A stretch of DNA of 64,000 nucleotides, taken from contig NZ_JAUSXK010000001.1 in the NCBI RefSeq assembly GCF_030815955.1, positions 1,178,001-1,242,000 on the forward strand. Direction: 5' to 3'. The notes beneath the pieces are model-generated. The model did no database searches, was not told the origin of the DNA, and worked only from the letters and a program-made list of their open reading frames with translations. Shown here in pieces: positions 1 through 9,235 of this stretch (positions are counted from its first letter, which is position 1; every line of letters starts with the position of its first letter). Source of the DNA: Microbacterium murale (GTDB taxonomy: Bacteria > Actinomycetota > Actinomycetes > Actinomycetales > Microbacteriaceae). The position numbers and the translations under genes were made by a program.

Positions 1-2
1 CG

Positions 3-326
3 CGTACGGTCGTTCGCGAGGCCGCTGACACGTTCCATGTCGTCGGCGCGCAGCAGAGCGTGACACCCTCTGTCGTCGCGTTCCGCACGCACATCCTGTC
101 GCTGATGGAGGCCGAGATCGAGCGGGCTCGTTCCCGCGGCGACGAGGGCGGCAAGGTCGAGCAGGCCATGCGGCACCTCGCGGGTGTGCTCACGCACACT
201 CCGACGACACGTGCGCATGAACTCGCAGCTCAAGGGCGGGGCGACGAGTTCGCCGCCGCACTGCAGACTCTGTACGGCATCACGGCGGATGTCGCTGTCG
301 ATGCGCCGACGGCAGAGTCGGCCTGA
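3..326 (+). CDS. hemA: Glutamyl-tRNA reductase, C-terminal part (gene runs off the left edge)
   Basis: The frame is open from the first bases and ends in TGA. Glutamyl-tRNA reductase makes glutamate-1-semialdehyde from Glu-tRNA, the first step of C5-pathway tetrapyrrole (heme) synthesis. Only the dimerisation domain is inside the window: a helical stretch with VTPSVVAFRTH, then the family's conserved C-terminal block (RHLAGVLTHTPTTRAHELA, followed by GRGDEFAAALQTLYGI). The catalytic Cys and the NADPH domain lie upstream of base 1. An in-frame GTG lies at base 60, but homology continues on both sides of it, so it is internal and not a start. The family assignment is from memory of the C-terminal motif. 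Confidence 0.85.
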   Translation, partial: RTVVREAADTFHVVGAQQSVTPSVVAFRTHILSLMEAEIERARSRGDEGGKVEQAMRHLAGVLTHTPTTRAHELAAQGRGDEFAAALQTLYGITADVAVDAPTAESA

Positions 327-379
327 CCCGGCTCCGACGCTTCGCTCCGGATCTTGCGCTCGAGTGCAAGACTGGATGC

Positions 380-952
380 ATGGCCCTTCACATCACCGGA
401 GATACCGCCGCCGATTCGCTGCTGACTGAGAACCCGCTCGCTCTACTGGTCGGGATGCTGCTCGATCAGCAGGTGCCGATGGAGACCGCATTCGCCGGCC
501 CGCTGAAGATCGAGCAGCGCACAGGTGCGGCGGATGCCACGGCCATCGCAGGCATGGACCCCGAGGCCTTCCTCGAGGCGTTCAAGCAGACGCCGGCTGT
601 GCACCGGTTCCCCGGCTCGATGGCCGCTCGAGTGCAGACCCTCTGCCAGGAGCTCGTCGACTCATGGGATGGGGACGCCGCGGCACTGTGGACCCGCGAC
701 GACCCGGACGGCGCAGAGGTGCTGCGACGTTTGAAGAAGCTGCCGGGCTTCGGCGAGCAGAAGGCGAAGATCTTCCTCGCTCTGCTCGGCAAGCAGTACG
801 CGTTCACCGGGTCGGGATGGCGTGAGGCGTCCGCCCCCTACGGGGAGGACGACTCCTACCGCAGCGTCGCCGACATCGTCTCCCCCGAGTCACTCACGAA
901 GGTGCGCGAGCACAAGAAGGCCATGAAGGCTGCTGCCAAAGCCGTGAAGTAG
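380..952 (+). CDS. HhH-GPD family base-excision DNA repair protein
   Basis: 190 aa, matching the compact actinobacterial HhH-GPD proteins of about this size. The N-terminus carries a LLDQQVPM segment (residues about 27-34), and a helix-hairpin-helix with LPGFGEQKA lies at residues 121-129, the DNA-backbone-binding element of this glycosylase superfamily. There are no C-terminal cysteines for a 4Fe-4S cluster, so it is unlike MutY or Nth. The role is probably removal of damaged bases. The substrate cannot be read from sequence. The C-terminus is lysine-rich (HKKAMKAAAKAVK). It lies 53 bp after hemA on the same strand and has no obvious functional tie to it. Confidence 0.82.
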   Translation: MALHITGDTAADSLLTENPLALLVGMLLDQQVPMETAFAGPLKIEQRTGAADATAIAGMDPEAFLEAFKQTPAVHRFPGSMAARVQTLCQELVDSWDGDAAALWTRDDPDGAEVLRRLKKLPGFGEQKAKIFLALLGKQYAFTGSGWREASAPYGEDDSYRSVADIVSPESLTKVREHKKAMKAAAKAVK

Positions 953-1028
953 ATCAGGCCATTGTCAAGGCCGGTCCGGCGGACGATGCGATGACGCAGA
1001 CTGGTCGCAGACGATCCAGGGAGCGCAC

Positions 1029-1496
1029 ATGTCGAGAAACGTCCGAAGGATGAATTGCCCGCCTGATGCCGTCTTCCGCGTGTTGGCGGACGGCTGGCTC
1101 TATCCGAGTTGGGTCGTCGGAGCATCGCGCATGCGAGACGTCGATGCCGCGTGGCCGCAACCCGGCGCGAAGTTGCATCACTCGGTCGGAGTCTGGCCGG
1201 CACTCCTCGATGACACCACCAGCAGCGTGACGTGGAATCCGCCCCGTCTGATGGTGATGACCGCACGCGGCTGGCCGATCGGAGAAGCGCGTGTGACGAT
1301 CGACGTCAAGCCCTTCGGCGGCGGATGCCTGGTCCGCATCCAGGAGGAGGCCGTCAGCGGACCCGCGAAGGCGATCCCCCGCGTGCTGACCGATGTGCTG
1401 CTGCAGTGGCGGAATGCCGAGACATTGCACCGACTCGCATATCTCGCCGAAGGATTCGGCCAGATCGACACAGCATCCCCGCCGGAGACCCGATGA
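1029..1496 (+). CDS. SRPBCC-family (START/Bet v1-like) protein
   Basis: 155 aa, beginning at an ATG preceded by an AGGGAGC ribosome-binding site. The pattern fits the polyketide cyclase/SRPBCC fold: an N-terminal [16 protein letters not shown] strand-helix, an interior beta-rich part, and a C-terminal long helix ([15 protein letters not shown]). Proteins of this fold bind hydrophobic ligands. No enzymatic residues can be assigned. The stop codon overlaps the start of the next gene (ATGA), so the pair is translationally coupled and may act together on the same lipid-like or isoprenoid substrate. That is inference from gene order only. Confidence 0.72.
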   Translation: MSRNVRRMNCPPDAVFRVLADGWLYPSWVVGASRMRDVDAAWPQPGAKLHHSVGVWPALLDDTTSSVTWNPPRLMVMTARGWPIGEARVTIDVKPFGGGCLVRIQEEAVSGPAKAIPRVLTDVLLQWRNAETLHRLAYLAEGFGQIDTASPPETR

Positions 1497-2974
1497 CGGC
1501 CGGTTCAGCCGAAGTCGACGCCACTGTCGTCGGCGCGGGGCCGAACGGTCTCGCCGCCGCGGTCACACTCGCACGCGCCGGGCTGTCGGTCCGAGTCTTC
1601 GAACGCGCCGCGAATCCGGGCGGGGGTGCGGCGACCGCAGAGCTCACCCTGCCGGGCTTCCGCCACGACGTCTGCTCTGCGGTTCATCCGCTCGCCTTCG
1701 AATCGCGCTTCTTCCGGGAGTTCGAGCTCACTCGACGCGTGCCCTTCGCCGTGCCGGAGATCTCCTTCGCTCATCCGCTCGACGGCGGCAGGGCTGGGAT
1801 CGCATATCGGGATCTGGAGCGCACGGCGGAGCGTCTGGGCGTGGACGGCAAGGCCTACGCCAGACTGCTGCGTCCCCTCGTCGAGCGGTCGACGAGAGTC
1901 GCCGATTTCACCGGCGACACACTCCTGCGCATTCCCCGCGACATCCCGACCGCCCTCGCGTTCGGGCTGGCGGCGTTGGAGCAGGGCGGCCCGCTGTGGA
2001 ACGCGCGCTTCCGTGAGGATGCCGCTCCCGCCATGCTCACCGGTGTCGCATCGCACACGATCCTACCGCTGCCTGGTCTGGCCACCGCCGGGGCCGGCCT
2101 CGCATTGACGGCCTACGCGCATGGCAAAGGCTGGCCGATTCCGATCGGCGGCAGCCAGAGCATCATCGACGCGATGGTCGACGACCTCCTGGCGCATGGC
2201 GGCGAACTCGTGACGGATCACGACGTCACCTCGCTCGACGAGCTGCCGAACTCACGCGTGACGCTGCTCGATGTCACGCCGCGCGCGCTGAGCAGAATCG
2301 CCGGAGACCGGATGCCGGAGCGATACCGCCGAGCGCTGGGGCGCTTCCGCTACGGGAACGCCGTCGCGAAGGTGGACTTCGCACTCTCCGAACCCGTGCC
2401 ATGGTCGAATGAGGAACTCGGTCGCGCCGGAACTCTCCACCTCGGCGGCACACGGGCCGAGATCGCGGCAGCCGAGAACGCCGTCGCGCACGGCACCCTC
2501 TCCGAATCTCCGTACGTGCTCGTCTCGCAGCCGTCAGTGTTCGATGACACACGCGCGCCGGCCGGTCAGCACACACTGTGGACCTACACGCACGTGCCCG
2601 CGGCATCGCGCGCGGACAGGTCGGAAGCGGTCATCCGTCAGATCGAACGGTTCGCGCCCGGCTTCCGTGACACGATCCTGGGGATGTCCTCCCGCACGGC
2701 GATCGACGTGGAGCACCACAACCCGAACTACCCGCGCGGCGACATCTCCGCCGGCACCCCTGATCTGGCGCAGCTGCTGCGCCGCCCTGTGCTCAGTCCC
2801 GATCCGTGGCGGACGCCGATGAGTGGCATCTACCTCTGCGGCGCATCGACCACGCCAGGACCAGGTGTACACGGCCTGGCGGGCTGGCATGCGGCGCTGA
2901 GCGCGCTGAGGAACGACTTCGGCACCAGTGCGCTGCCGGTTCTCGCAACGGACCGCGCTTCTGGCAGAGAATGA
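1493..2974 (+). CDS. FAD-dependent oxidoreductase, phytoene desaturase-like
   Basis: 493 aa. The start was placed at the ATG overlapping the preceding stop. The frame stays open upstream, but that part lies over the SRPBCC gene. An N-terminal Rossmann dinucleotide-binding motif ([19 protein letters not shown], about residues 11-29) is followed by the acidic FERAANPGG turn. The C-terminus has the flavin-binding motif [19 protein letters not shown]. This arrangement is typical of CrtI/amine-oxidase-type NAD(P)/FAD enzymes, including the broad 'phytoene dehydrogenase-related' group. No carotenoid genes lie nearby, so a carotenoid role is not supported. The substrate is unknown. Confidence 0.8.
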   Translation: MTAGSAEVDATVVGAGPNGLAAAVTLARAGLSVRVFERAANPGGGAATAELTLPGFRHDVCSAVHPLAFESRFFREFELTRRVPFAVPEISFAHPLDGGRAGIAYRDLERTAERLGVDGKAYARLLRPLVERSTRVADFTGDTLLRIPRDIPTALAFGLAALEQGGPLWNARFREDAAPAMLTGVASHTILPLPGLATAGAGLALTAYAHGKGWPIPIGGSQSIIDAMVDDLLAHGGELVTDHDVTSLDELPNSRVTLLDVTPRALSRIAGDRMPERYRRALGRFRYGNAVAKVDFALSEPVPWSNEELGRAGTLHLGGTRAEIAAAENAVAHGTLSESPYVLVSQPSVFDDTRAPAGQHTLWTYTHVPAASRADRSEAVIRQIERFAPGFRDTILGMSSRTAIDVEHHNPNYPRGDISAGTPDLAQLLRRPVLSPDPWRTPMSGIYLCGASTTPGPGVHGLAGWHAALSALRNDFGTSALPVLATDRASGRE

Positions 2975-2978
2975 ACGC

Positions 2979-3401
2979 ATGAAGCAGACCGGTTCGAACG
3001 TCGCAGCACTGATCTCCGCAGCGACCCCTGCGACCAGACGGCGGGATGCCGAGACGCTGACAGCCCTGATGCAGGAGATCTCCGGCCGCGAACCCGCCAC
3101 GTGGGGAACGATCATCGGATTCGGCTCCTGCCATTACCGCTACCCGACCGGTACCGAAGGCGACATGCCCATCCTCGCGTTCGCCCCGCGTAAGGCCGCG
3201 ACCACGATCTACCTCGACGACACCGGGCGCCACGGTGAGGCTCTCGGTGATCTCGGCCCGCACACCACGGGCCGCGGATGCCTCTACATCAAGGATCTCG
3301 AGAAGGTCGACCTCGATGTGCTCCGCGGGATCCTGGAGAGCACGCTCGCCTGGACCGAAGCCGGCGGCGACGACTACGCGAAGATCACCGTCACCGACTG
3401 A
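2979..3401 (+). CDS. DUF1801 domain protein
   Basis: 140 aa. The ATG at 2979 is 4 bp after the oxidoreductase stop and is preceded by GGCAGAGAA. The DUF1801 (YdhG-like) fold is suggested by the pattern ATRRRDAETLTALMQEIS, then TIIGFGSCHYRYP, then the C-terminal LYIKDLEKVDLDVL. No catalytic residues are known for this family and no function can be assigned. It is probably the last gene of a three-gene unit (SRPBCC, oxidoreductase, DUF1801). Confidence 0.75.
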   Translation: MKQTGSNVAALISAATPATRRRDAETLTALMQEISGREPATWGTIIGFGSCHYRYPTGTEGDMPILAFAPRKAATTIYLDDTGRHGEALGDLGPHTTGRGCLYIKDLEKVDLDVLRGILESTLAWTEAGGDDYAKITVTD

Positions 3402-3462
3402 CTCCCGTTCCTCGGCCCTCTGCACGCCTGCGGACATGAGCGACGGCAGCGCGCGCGACCCG

Positions 3463-4281
3463 TCAGCGGGCGCCATAGCGCGCGACGATCTCCTCGGTGA
3501 GAGACGGCCAGATGCGCTTGTGCTCATCGCTGAAGGCGACACCGGAGAGGAACGCCGCGCCGAGGTCGCTGGACCGGTCGATGAAGAGGAAACTGCCCTG
3601 CCCACCGAAGTGACCTGCGGTCGCGGGCGGAAGGCTGTCGCTCAGCCAGTGCGGACTCTTCGAGCCTTTGAGCTCGAATCCCAGTCCCCACTGGTTGTCG
3701 TCGAACGAGCCGTATCCGGGCACGACGCCGCGCAGCCCGGATCGTGAGACCGAGAGCGCGAGGTCGCGCAACGCGACCGGGATCAACGCCGGTCGCAGCA
3801 CTTCGCGTGCGAAGGACAGCAGATCTGCGATCGAGGCTCGATAGCCCGCGGACGGGCGACCGGTCACGTCCGTGTCCTGCATGCCCAACGGCAAAATGAC
3901 TTCACGGGCCAGCCACTCGGCGAGCGGCATGCCGACGGACGCGCCCACGTGCGCGCCGAGTGCGTCGAACCCGGCGTTCGAGTAGATGCGCCGCGTTCCT
4001 GGCGCCGCCTGCGTCTGGTCGCCTTCGAACGGCAGTCCACTGGTGTGGTCGAGCAGGTTCAGCAGCGTGGATCCCTCCGGCCCGGCCGGCTCGTCGAGGT
4101 CGACGAGCCCTCGCTCTACGGCGATCAGCACGCCCCACGCCGATATGGGCTTGGACACCGATGCCAGCGGGAGGGCGGCGCGCGGATCTCCCTGCACGGC
4201 GACGGTCTGCTCCGGGCCGGTCACCCCCACCAGTGCCGTGTGCGGGAAGCCGTCCGTTGCTGCGAAATTCGTGGTCTCCAC
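3463..4281 (-). CDS. Serine hydrolase, class C beta-lactamase-like
   Basis: 272 aa, GTG start, no signal peptide, so it is probably cytosolic. Penicillin-binding-protein-like motifs are visible: SVSK (nucleophile Ser and Lys, about residue 43), YSN (about residue 100) and a C-terminal HFGG in place of the KTG box, as in many esterase-type members. LDHTSGLPFEG is the usual class C/EstB signature after the first motif. Shorter than AmpC (about 360 aa), it is more likely an esterase or peptidase than an antibiotic-resistance enzyme. It is convergent with the DUF1801 gene. Confidence 0.8.
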   Translation of the reverse strand: METTNFAATDGFPHTALVGVTGPEQTVAVQGDPRAALPLASVSKPISAWGVLIAVERGLVDLDEPAGPEGSTLLNLLDHTSGLPFEGDQTQAAPGTRRIYSNAGFDALGAHVGASVGMPLAEWLAREVILPLGMQDTDVTGRPSAGYRASIADLLSFAREVLRPALIPVALRDLALSVSRSGLRGVVPGYGSFDDNQWGLGFELKGSKSPHWLSDSLPPATAGHFGGQGSFLFIDRSSDLGAAFLSGVAFSDEHKRIWPSLTEEIVARYGAR

Positions 4282-4310
4282 CCTGTCATCGTCCCACGTC
4301 GGCCGTCGCA

Positions 4311-4508
4311 GACCTCCGCTCGACCATCGCCCACCTGCACGTGCGGCGCACCGACCGTCCGCTGAAGCCAGTACCGATCGTGCGTGACGGTCACGACAAC
4401 TCCCGGATGAGGCTGAACGGCGTGCTCGAGCTGCTCGACCAGTTCGGGATCGAAGTGGTTGGTCGGCTCATCCATCAGCAGGAGGTCGCCGGGCGCAGTC
4501 AGCAATTC
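4311..4508 (-). pseudogene. Remnant of an ABC-F ATPase (C-terminal end only)
   Basis: About 66 codons retain the end of an ABC-F nucleotide-binding domain: Walker B with D-loop (LLLMDEPTNHFDPELVEQLE), then the switch histidine in VVVTVTHDRYWLQRTV. Walker A, the signature motif and the whole first ATPase domain are absent. Homology stops 3-4 bp before the inverted-repeat element at 4512-4603, which occupies the place where the rest of the gene should be. No start codon or ribosome site serves the fragment. ABC-F proteins rescue or protect ribosomes. This piece cannot do so. Confidence 0.75.
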
Positions 4509-4511
4509 GTT

Positions 4512-4603
4512 CCGCCGCCGAGACCCCGTCTCATTGCCGAGACCCCTGCCTGCGGACGTCGATGACCAGGGGTCTCGACAGCAATCAGGGGTCTCGGCGG
4601 CGG
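4512..4603. repeat. Nested inverted-repeat element with four GAGACCCC copies
   Basis: The outer arms are a perfect 16-bp inverted repeat (4512-4527 against 4588-4603, CCGCCGCCGAGACCCC). Inside is a second 11-bp inverted pair (CGAGACCCCTG, 4538-4548, against its complement at 4567-4577). The core GAGACCCC is therefore present four times, twice in each direction. It sits 12 bp beyond the glyQS stop codon and could fold as its terminator. It also borders the truncated ABC-F remnant, which hints at a mobile or recombinogenic repeat. I did not see a second full copy in this window. Confidence 0.7.
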
Positions 4604-4614
4604 GGATTGAGGAA

Positions 4615-6000
4615 CTAGGCGCCCTTGAGGCGCTCCGCCAGGTACTCGTGCAGCGCGTCGACGGAGATGCGCTCCTGCGCCATCGAATCGCGATCGCGCA
4701 CCGTGACGGCGTGGTCTTCGAGCGAATCGAAGTCGACCGTGACGCAGAACGGCGTGCCGATCTCGTCCTGACGGCGGTAGCGTCGACCGATCGCACCGGC
4801 GTCGTCGAAGTCGATGGCCCAACGGCCACGCAGCGAGTCGGCGACTTCGCGCGCGAGCGGCGAAAGCTTCTCGTTGCGCGACAGCGGAAGGACGGCGACC
4901 TTGACCGGCGCCAGGCGCGGGTCGAGCTTGAGCACGGTTCGGGTGTCGGTGCCGCCCTTGGCGTTCGGCACCTCCTCCTCGACGTACGAGTCGACCAGGA
5001 ACGCCATCATCGAGCGGGTGAGTCCGAACGACGGCTCGATGACGTAAGGCGTGTAGCGCTCACCGGATGCCTGATCGAAATAGGACAGGCTCTGACCGGA
5101 GGCTTCGGAGTGGCTGCTGAGGTCATAATCGGTGCGGTTGGCGACGCCCATCAGCTCGCCCCACTCCTTGCCCGGGAAGCCGAAGCGGTACTCGAAGTCG
5201 ATGGTGCCGGCGGAGTAGTGCGCCCGCTCGTCCTCGGGGACATCGAAGCGACGCATGTTGGCGGTGTCGATGCCGAGGTCTTCGAACCACGCCCAGCAGG
5301 CTTCGACCCAGTGCTCGAACCACTCCTGCGCCTCGGCGGGCGGCACGAAGTACTCGATCTCCATCTGCTCGAACTCGCGCGTGCGGAAGATGAAGTTGCC
5401 CGGGGTGATCTCGTTGCGGAACGCCTTGCCGACCTGGCCGATGCCGAACGGCGGCTTCTTGCGGCTGGCCGTGAGCACATTGGCGAAGTTCACGAAGATG
5501 CCCTGCGCGGTCTCGGGGCGCAGGAAGAACATTCCGGATTCGTCGTCGACCACGCCGAGGTAGGTCTTCACGAGCCCCGAGAACGCCTTCGGTTCGGTGT
5601 ACTGCCCCCTGGTGCCGCAGTTCGGGCACGGCACGTCGTCGAGGCCGTTCTCTGCTGTGCGGCCCTTGCGTGCCTCGAAGTCCTCGATGAGGGTGTCGGC
5701 GCGGAAGCGCTTGTGACAGCTCAGGCACTCGACCAGCGGGTCGGTGAATGTCGCGACGTGACCGGACGCCTCCCAGACGCGCTTCGGAAGAATGATCGAG
5801 GAGTCCAGGCCCACCATGTCGCCGCGCCCGCGGACGAACGTCTGCCACCACTGGCGGCGGATGTTCTCCTTCAGCTCCGTACCGAGGGGGCCGTAGTCCC
5901 ACGCGGAACGCGAACCGCCGTAGATCTCACCCGCTTGGAACACGAACCCGCGATGGCGGGCGAGGCTGATGACCTTGTCAAGACGGGACTGTTCGGCCAC
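4615..6000 (-). CDS. glyQS: Glycine--tRNA ligase, dimeric single-chain type
   Basis: 461 aa, the normal length for the actinobacterial alpha2 enzyme. I chose the GTG at 6000 because GGAG lies 7-8 bp upstream and the protein then begins [11 protein letters not shown]. Further upstream the open frame is not family-like. It charges tRNA-Gly with glycine in the cytosol. Class II features: [15 protein letters not shown] near the N-terminus, a CLSCHKRF...CPNCGTRG zinc-binding insertion, and [11 protein letters not shown] (motif 2 region). A C-terminal anticodon-binding domain begins around [12 protein letters not shown]. An inverted-repeat element follows its stop codon. Confidence 0.95.
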   Translation of the reverse strand: MAEQSRLDKVISLARHRGFVFQAGEIYGGSRSAWDYGPLGTELKENIRRQWWQTFVRGRGDMVGLDSSIILPKRVWEASGHVATFTDPLVECLSCHKRFRADTLIEDFEARKGRTAENGLDDVPCPNCGTRGQYTEPKAFSGLVKTYLGVVDDESGMFFLRPETAQGIFVNFANVLTASRKKPPFGIGQVGKAFRNEITPGNFIFRTREFEQMEIEYFVPPAEAQEWFEHWVEACWAWFEDLGIDTANMRRFDVPEDERAHYSAGTIDFEYRFGFPGKEWGELMGVANRTDYDLSSHSEASGQSLSYFDQASGERYTPYVIEPSFGLTRSMMAFLVDSYVEEEVPNAKGGTDTRTVLKLDPRLAPVKVAVLPLSRNEKLSPLAREVADSLRGRWAIDFDDAGAIGRRYRRQDEIGTPFCVTVDFDSLEDHAVTVRDRDSMAQERISVDALHEYLAERLKGA

Positions 6001-6087
6001 GGTGGCTCCAATGGTCGGGAGAGATTCGGATGCTGCGCGCGGACATGCCGCGGCATCCACCATCCTATCCGCGCCGACGCGGACCGT

Positions 6088-6753
6088 TCAGCCCCCGGCT
6101 GCGGCCGCTGCCGCGGCGGCGCGCACCAGCCACGCCGGCGTCTTACCCGGTCGCGCGAAGGGGACGAGTCGCCCTGCTGTGCTCTCTTCGACCAGCTGCT
6201 CGGCCCGTGCGATGCGAGTGGCTGGACGCTTGGCCGTCGCGATCCAGTGCCGCACGGCCTTGCGATATCCCGGGGCAGCGGCGTCGAGAAAGGCCTGTGT
6301 CGCCGGAGAGGACGCGAGCACGGCCTGCACCTCTGGCTCGAGTTCTGCTTCGCCGTTCTCGTGCGAATACGTGCCGGTGCGGTCTGCGCCACGCGCCTCG
6401 AACGCCGCCAGACCAGCCGGCGCCATCCGCCCCTCTGCGATCAGCCGCTCCACGTGCGCGACATTGACCTTCGACCAGGTGCTTCGCGGTTTCCGCGGCG
6501 TCCACCGCTGGCGTCGACGATCGTCGTCGATCGGCTGGGAGACGGAGTCGATCCATCCGAAGCACAACCCCTCCGGAACGGCCTCGGCCCAGGTCAGACC
6601 CCGATCGGCGACATGGGCCTTGCGCATCTCCATCCACAGCTCGGGCTCACTGTCGTGATGACGCGCCAGCCACGCCCGGAACTCCGCGGCGTCGCGGAAG
6701 AAGACGGCCGGTTTCTCCGCCGAACCGCCCGGCTGTCCCACAGTGTCGTCCAT
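6088..6753 (-). CDS. YdeI/OmpD-associated family protein
   Basis: 221 aa. The start is uncertain: ATGs at 6759 and 6753 are both possible and neither has a strong ribosome site. The family pattern is clear: FRAWLARHHDSEPELWMEMR near the N-terminus, TWAEAVPEGLCFGWIDSV, then RQRWTPRKPRSTWSKVN and a C-terminal helical segment (KRPATRIARAEQLVE). E. coli YdeI is linked to stress and antimicrobial-peptide tolerance, but no biochemical activity is settled for this family. An alanine run ends the protein. It follows the HIT-like gene on the same strand by about 35 bp. Confidence 0.78.
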   Translation of the reverse strand: MDDTVGQPGGSAEKPAVFFRDAAEFRAWLARHHDSEPELWMEMRKAHVADRGLTWAEAVPEGLCFGWIDSVSQPIDDDRRRQRWTPRKPRSTWSKVNVAHVERLIAEGRMAPAGLAAFEARGADRTGTYSHENGEAELEPEVQAVLASSPATQAFLDAAAPGYRKAVRHWIATAKRPATRIARAEQLVEESTAGRLVPFARPGKTPAWLVRAAAAAAAAGG

Positions 6754-6787
6754 GCGCATCAGGATGCAACGAAGCTCCGACAGCCGC

Positions 6788-7414
6788 TCAGCGGTTCGGG
6801 AATGCCACTCCGCCGCCGGCGGCGAGCGCATTCGCGACGATCTCGATGTGCTCGTTCATCATCTCCTCCGGCATCGCCGGCATCGACTGCTCCCAGTAGG
6901 GCAGGATCGCCCCACGCCCCTGCATCATCCCGGCCGGTCGCGCGTAGGCCCACAGATGAAGGTGCGCCGAGCCGTCATTCCATCGCGAGAAATGGCAGCG
7001 GGCGACCGCGGGGATCTGTTTGGTGGCCTCCGACAGCCGCTGCAGCACTGGACCGAGGCCTGCGAGCACCTCGATCGGAGCATCCTCGAGCTTCACGTGA
7101 CGACGCGGCGAGATCGAGCCGACGAAAGGCAGGCCGACGCCGCCTTCGAAGCCGGAACCCACCTGCCATTCGTCGTCCTGCCAGATCGTGCGCTTCGACG
7201 GCTTGCAATGCCCGCACTCCGAGGCGTCGAACTCGCCATGCCGCGGCCTCTCCGGAACGAGCATCTGCTCGATCGGCAGCAATTCGAACGCTGCGATGCT
7301 GGGCACCGGTCCACTGCCGGGCACGCCGCTCGTATCGAGCGTCTGCCCGATCGGCGCCCACTTGTGCCACTCCGTGTCGGCGGGATGCTGTGCGAATTCT
7401 GCGTCGGAAGGCAT
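6788..7414 (-). CDS. HIT-like (histidine triad superfamily) protein
   Basis: 208 aa from the ATG at 7414 (MPSDAEFAQH). The frame is open further upstream but reaches the gene before it. A Cys pair in ECGHCKPSKRTIWQDDEW resembles the zinc/nucleotide region of GalT/HIT-type proteins, and HFSRWNDGSAHLHLWAYARP contains the spaced histidines of a triad-like motif. The hydrolase or transferase activity and substrate are unknown. The ribosome site is weak. It lies between a GNAT gene upstream (46 bp) and the YdeI-like gene downstream, all on the minus strand. Confidence 0.65.
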   Translation of the reverse strand: MPSDAEFAQHPADTEWHKWAPIGQTLDTSGVPGSGPVPSIAAFELLPIEQMLVPERPRHGEFDASECGHCKPSKRTIWQDDEWQVGSGFEGGVGLPFVGSISPRRHVKLEDAPIEVLAGLGPVLQRLSEATKQIPAVARCHFSRWNDGSAHLHLWAYARPAGMMQGRGAILPYWEQSMPAMPEEMMNEHIEIVANALAAGGGVAFPNR

Positions 7415-7460
7415 GTCTACATGAAACCAGAATCCGTCGGCACGGCGTCCACGCCGCGGC

Positions 7461-8150
7461 TCACTCGATGAACAGATACCCACGCTTCACATCGAAACCA
7501 CCCAGCCGCAGCCCTCGCCCGAGCAGGTCCTCCATCTCACCGCGCAGTCGCAGCCGCCACTCGTGCGCCGCGTCGGGATCGGACAGCCGCATCCCCTCGA
7601 TGTCCGACGGGATCTCGAGCGTCTCCACGACGGCGTCAGTCGCCGGGTGCTTGGCGATATCGGCGAGCATCCACTCGACGTCGAGCCGGTCGCTCTCGTC
7701 GCCGGCATCGCCGCCGCCGAAGATGCCGTAGTTGTTCACCGAGTACCCGGTCACTCGCGCGCCCAGGATGGTGAGGAAGAAGTGCGCGTTGCGGGCGACG
7801 AGCGGATCGAACGTCCAGGTGATCCGGCCGACCTCGCGCGAGAACGCCCACTGGCGCTGGTGCTCCTTGAGTTCACGCCCCCACCCGCGACCGCGGTACT
7901 CGGGCACCAGAGCGGTGATGTGCGAGTGCATCGTCCGCTGGCCGGGAACGCCGAAGAAGGCGACGGATGCACCGACCATGCGCTCCGCACCGGATTCATC
8001 GTCGAACAGCCCGACGACGTAGTTGCCGGACTGCTCCAGGGCGCGCAGCGTGCCGGCATCGATCACGCGCTCCGGTCCGCGGATGGAATCCAGCAAGGAC
8101 TGCGCTTCGATGATGAGTTCAACGGTGTCGAGATCACGTATTGTTCGCAC
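7461..8150 (-). CDS. GNAT-family N-acetyltransferase-like protein
   Basis: 229 aa from a GTG at 8150 (VRTIRDLDTVEL). An AAGGAGG lies further upstream than usual (about 14 bp), so the start is moderately sure. The core GNAT motif A is present: HSHITALVPEYRGRGWGRELKEHQRQW, with the R/Q-x-x-G-x-G/A acetyl-CoA pyrophosphate loop (YRGRGWG). The second half (TWTFDPLVARNAHFFLTILGARV) matches the larger single-domain group related to predicted acyltransferases. The substrate is unknown. It is downstream of, and co-directional with, the AraC regulator, separated by 70 bp. Confidence 0.75.
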   Translation of the reverse strand: MRTIRDLDTVELIIEAQSLLDSIRGPERVIDAGTLRALEQSGNYVVGLFDDESGAERMVGASVAFFGVPGQRTMHSHITALVPEYRGRGWGRELKEHQRQWAFSREVGRITWTFDPLVARNAHFFLTILGARVTGYSVNNYGIFGGGDAGDESDRLDVEWMLADIAKHPATDAVVETLEIPSDIEGMRLSDPDAAHEWRLRLRGEMEDLLGRGLRLGGFDVKRGYLFIE

Positions 8151-8220
8151 GACCCCAGTCTGCCCCTCCTTGATCCGGATCCGGAATCGAACGTCCGCGA
8201 CGTGGGCTTTCGGGTTCTCG

Positions 8221-9144
8221 TCAGTGGAGTCGAGCGCGGTAGGCGCTGGGAGACGAACCGCAGCGCTTCGTGAACTGCGCGTAGAAGCTGCTTTGCGAGC
8301 CGAAGCCTGCGGCGTGGGCGACATCACTCGCGGTCATCCGCGTGGTCACCAGCAGACGTTGTGCTTCGGCGACCCGACAGCGGATCAGATACTCGCCGAT
8401 CGTGGAGCCTATTGCGCGGCGGAAGAGGGCGGTCGCATAGTTGGCGTTCAGGTGCGCGGCTGCAGCGATGTCGACCGTCGAGATCGGCTCTCGGAAATGC
8501 GTCACGGTGAACCGCGCCATCTCGGTGACCGCCAGCATCGCGACCGTCGACGCGCCGGGTTGATCCAGCGGCTGCATCACCGGCATCTCACCGTCGCGGC
8601 GGTGCCGATGGAGGAGGCGGCGGATGAGCGCCTGAACCTCGAGAAGCGCGATCGTCTCCAATCCGTCGGTGCCGAGCTCATCCTGCCAGGCCTCGAACAT
8701 CGTCTCGAGATCCCTGGCCAGTGAGGAAGCAGGCACGATGATCGGCCGACTCAGCAGGACCTCACTGAGATCCGCCTCCCGAAGGTTCCAGCTGAGGACG
8801 GTACTCAACGGCACATGCACCCAGCACATGTCTCCGTCGTCGTCGGTGTTCACGAGACGATGCGGCGTCGCACCCCAGAAGACTGCAACCGATCCAGCCG
8901 GCACGGTTATCCGCGTGCCGCCGAACAGGTAGTCGAGTTGCCCGCGCAGCACGATGTTGATCTCGAGGTCGTCGTGCCGATGCGGGAGCGGCATGGTCGG
9001 AGCGACACCGCGCCGCACCCAGAGCCCAGGCTCCGTGACGACGATCTCCTGCGAGCCGTGCCGCTCGGTGTGCTGCACGAGGTCGTCGAGCGGATCGGCC
9101 AAATCTGGATCGCTCGCGACGCCGATGCCTGGAGGGATGGCCAT
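8221..9144 (-). CDS. AraC-family transcriptional regulator of the adjacent galactoside locus
   Basis: 307 aa. The N-terminal cupin-type sensor domain (PHRHDDLEINIVLRGQLDYLFG, VPAGSVAVFWGATPHR) is followed by a C-terminal double helix-turn-helix (VDIAAAAHLNANYATALFRR; ASDVAHAAGFGSQSSFYAQF). This is the usual melibiose/raffinose-regulator layout. It is divergent from the GH4 glycosidase, with only 91 bp between starts, and that gap holds a long imperfect dyad (9168-9218). Likely role: sugar-responsive activation of the GH4 gene and perhaps the importer. The inducer cannot be read from sequence. Confidence 0.88.
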   Translation of the reverse strand: MAIPPGIGVASDPDLADPLDDLVQHTERHGSQEIVVTEPGLWVRRGVAPTMPLPHRHDDLEINIVLRGQLDYLFGGTRITVPAGSVAVFWGATPHRLVNTDDDGDMCWVHVPLSTVLSWNLREADLSEVLLSRPIIVPASSLARDLETMFEAWQDELGTDGLETIALLEVQALIRRLLHRHRRDGEMPVMQPLDQPGASTVAMLAVTEMARFTVTHFREPISTVDIAAAAHLNANYATALFRRAIGSTIGEYLIRCRVAEAQRLLVTTRMTASDVAHAAGFGSQSSFYAQFTKRCGSSPSAYRARLH

Positions 9145-9167
9145 GCCCCGAGTGTACGCATCGATCT

Positions 9168-9218
9168 GAGAATCCTGGATACTTTCCAGTCAATCGTGGA
9201 AGGTATGCCGGGATTCTC
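9168..9218. promoter_or_regulatory. Imperfect dyad, likely operator of the AraC regulator
   Basis: The left arm GAGAATCCTGGATACTTTCC... (9168-9188) and the right arm ...GGTATGCCGGGATTCTC (9197-9218) are complementary apart from a few mismatches and one inserted base. They are separated by 8 bp (GTCAATCG). It fills most of the 91-bp space between the divergent AraC and GH4 genes and ends 17 bp before the GH4 start codon. The size of the dyad fits a pair of AraC-family half sites. Assignment is by position only. Confidence 0.6.
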
Positions 9219-9235
9219 GAACTTAAGCTCTCCCT

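Noticed and set aside
4459..7731. A long plus-strand open frame opposite glyQS and its neighbours
   Set aside because: It lies antisense to glyQS, YdeI-like and HIT-like genes, has no family likeness, and arises from GC-rich codon bias on the other strand.
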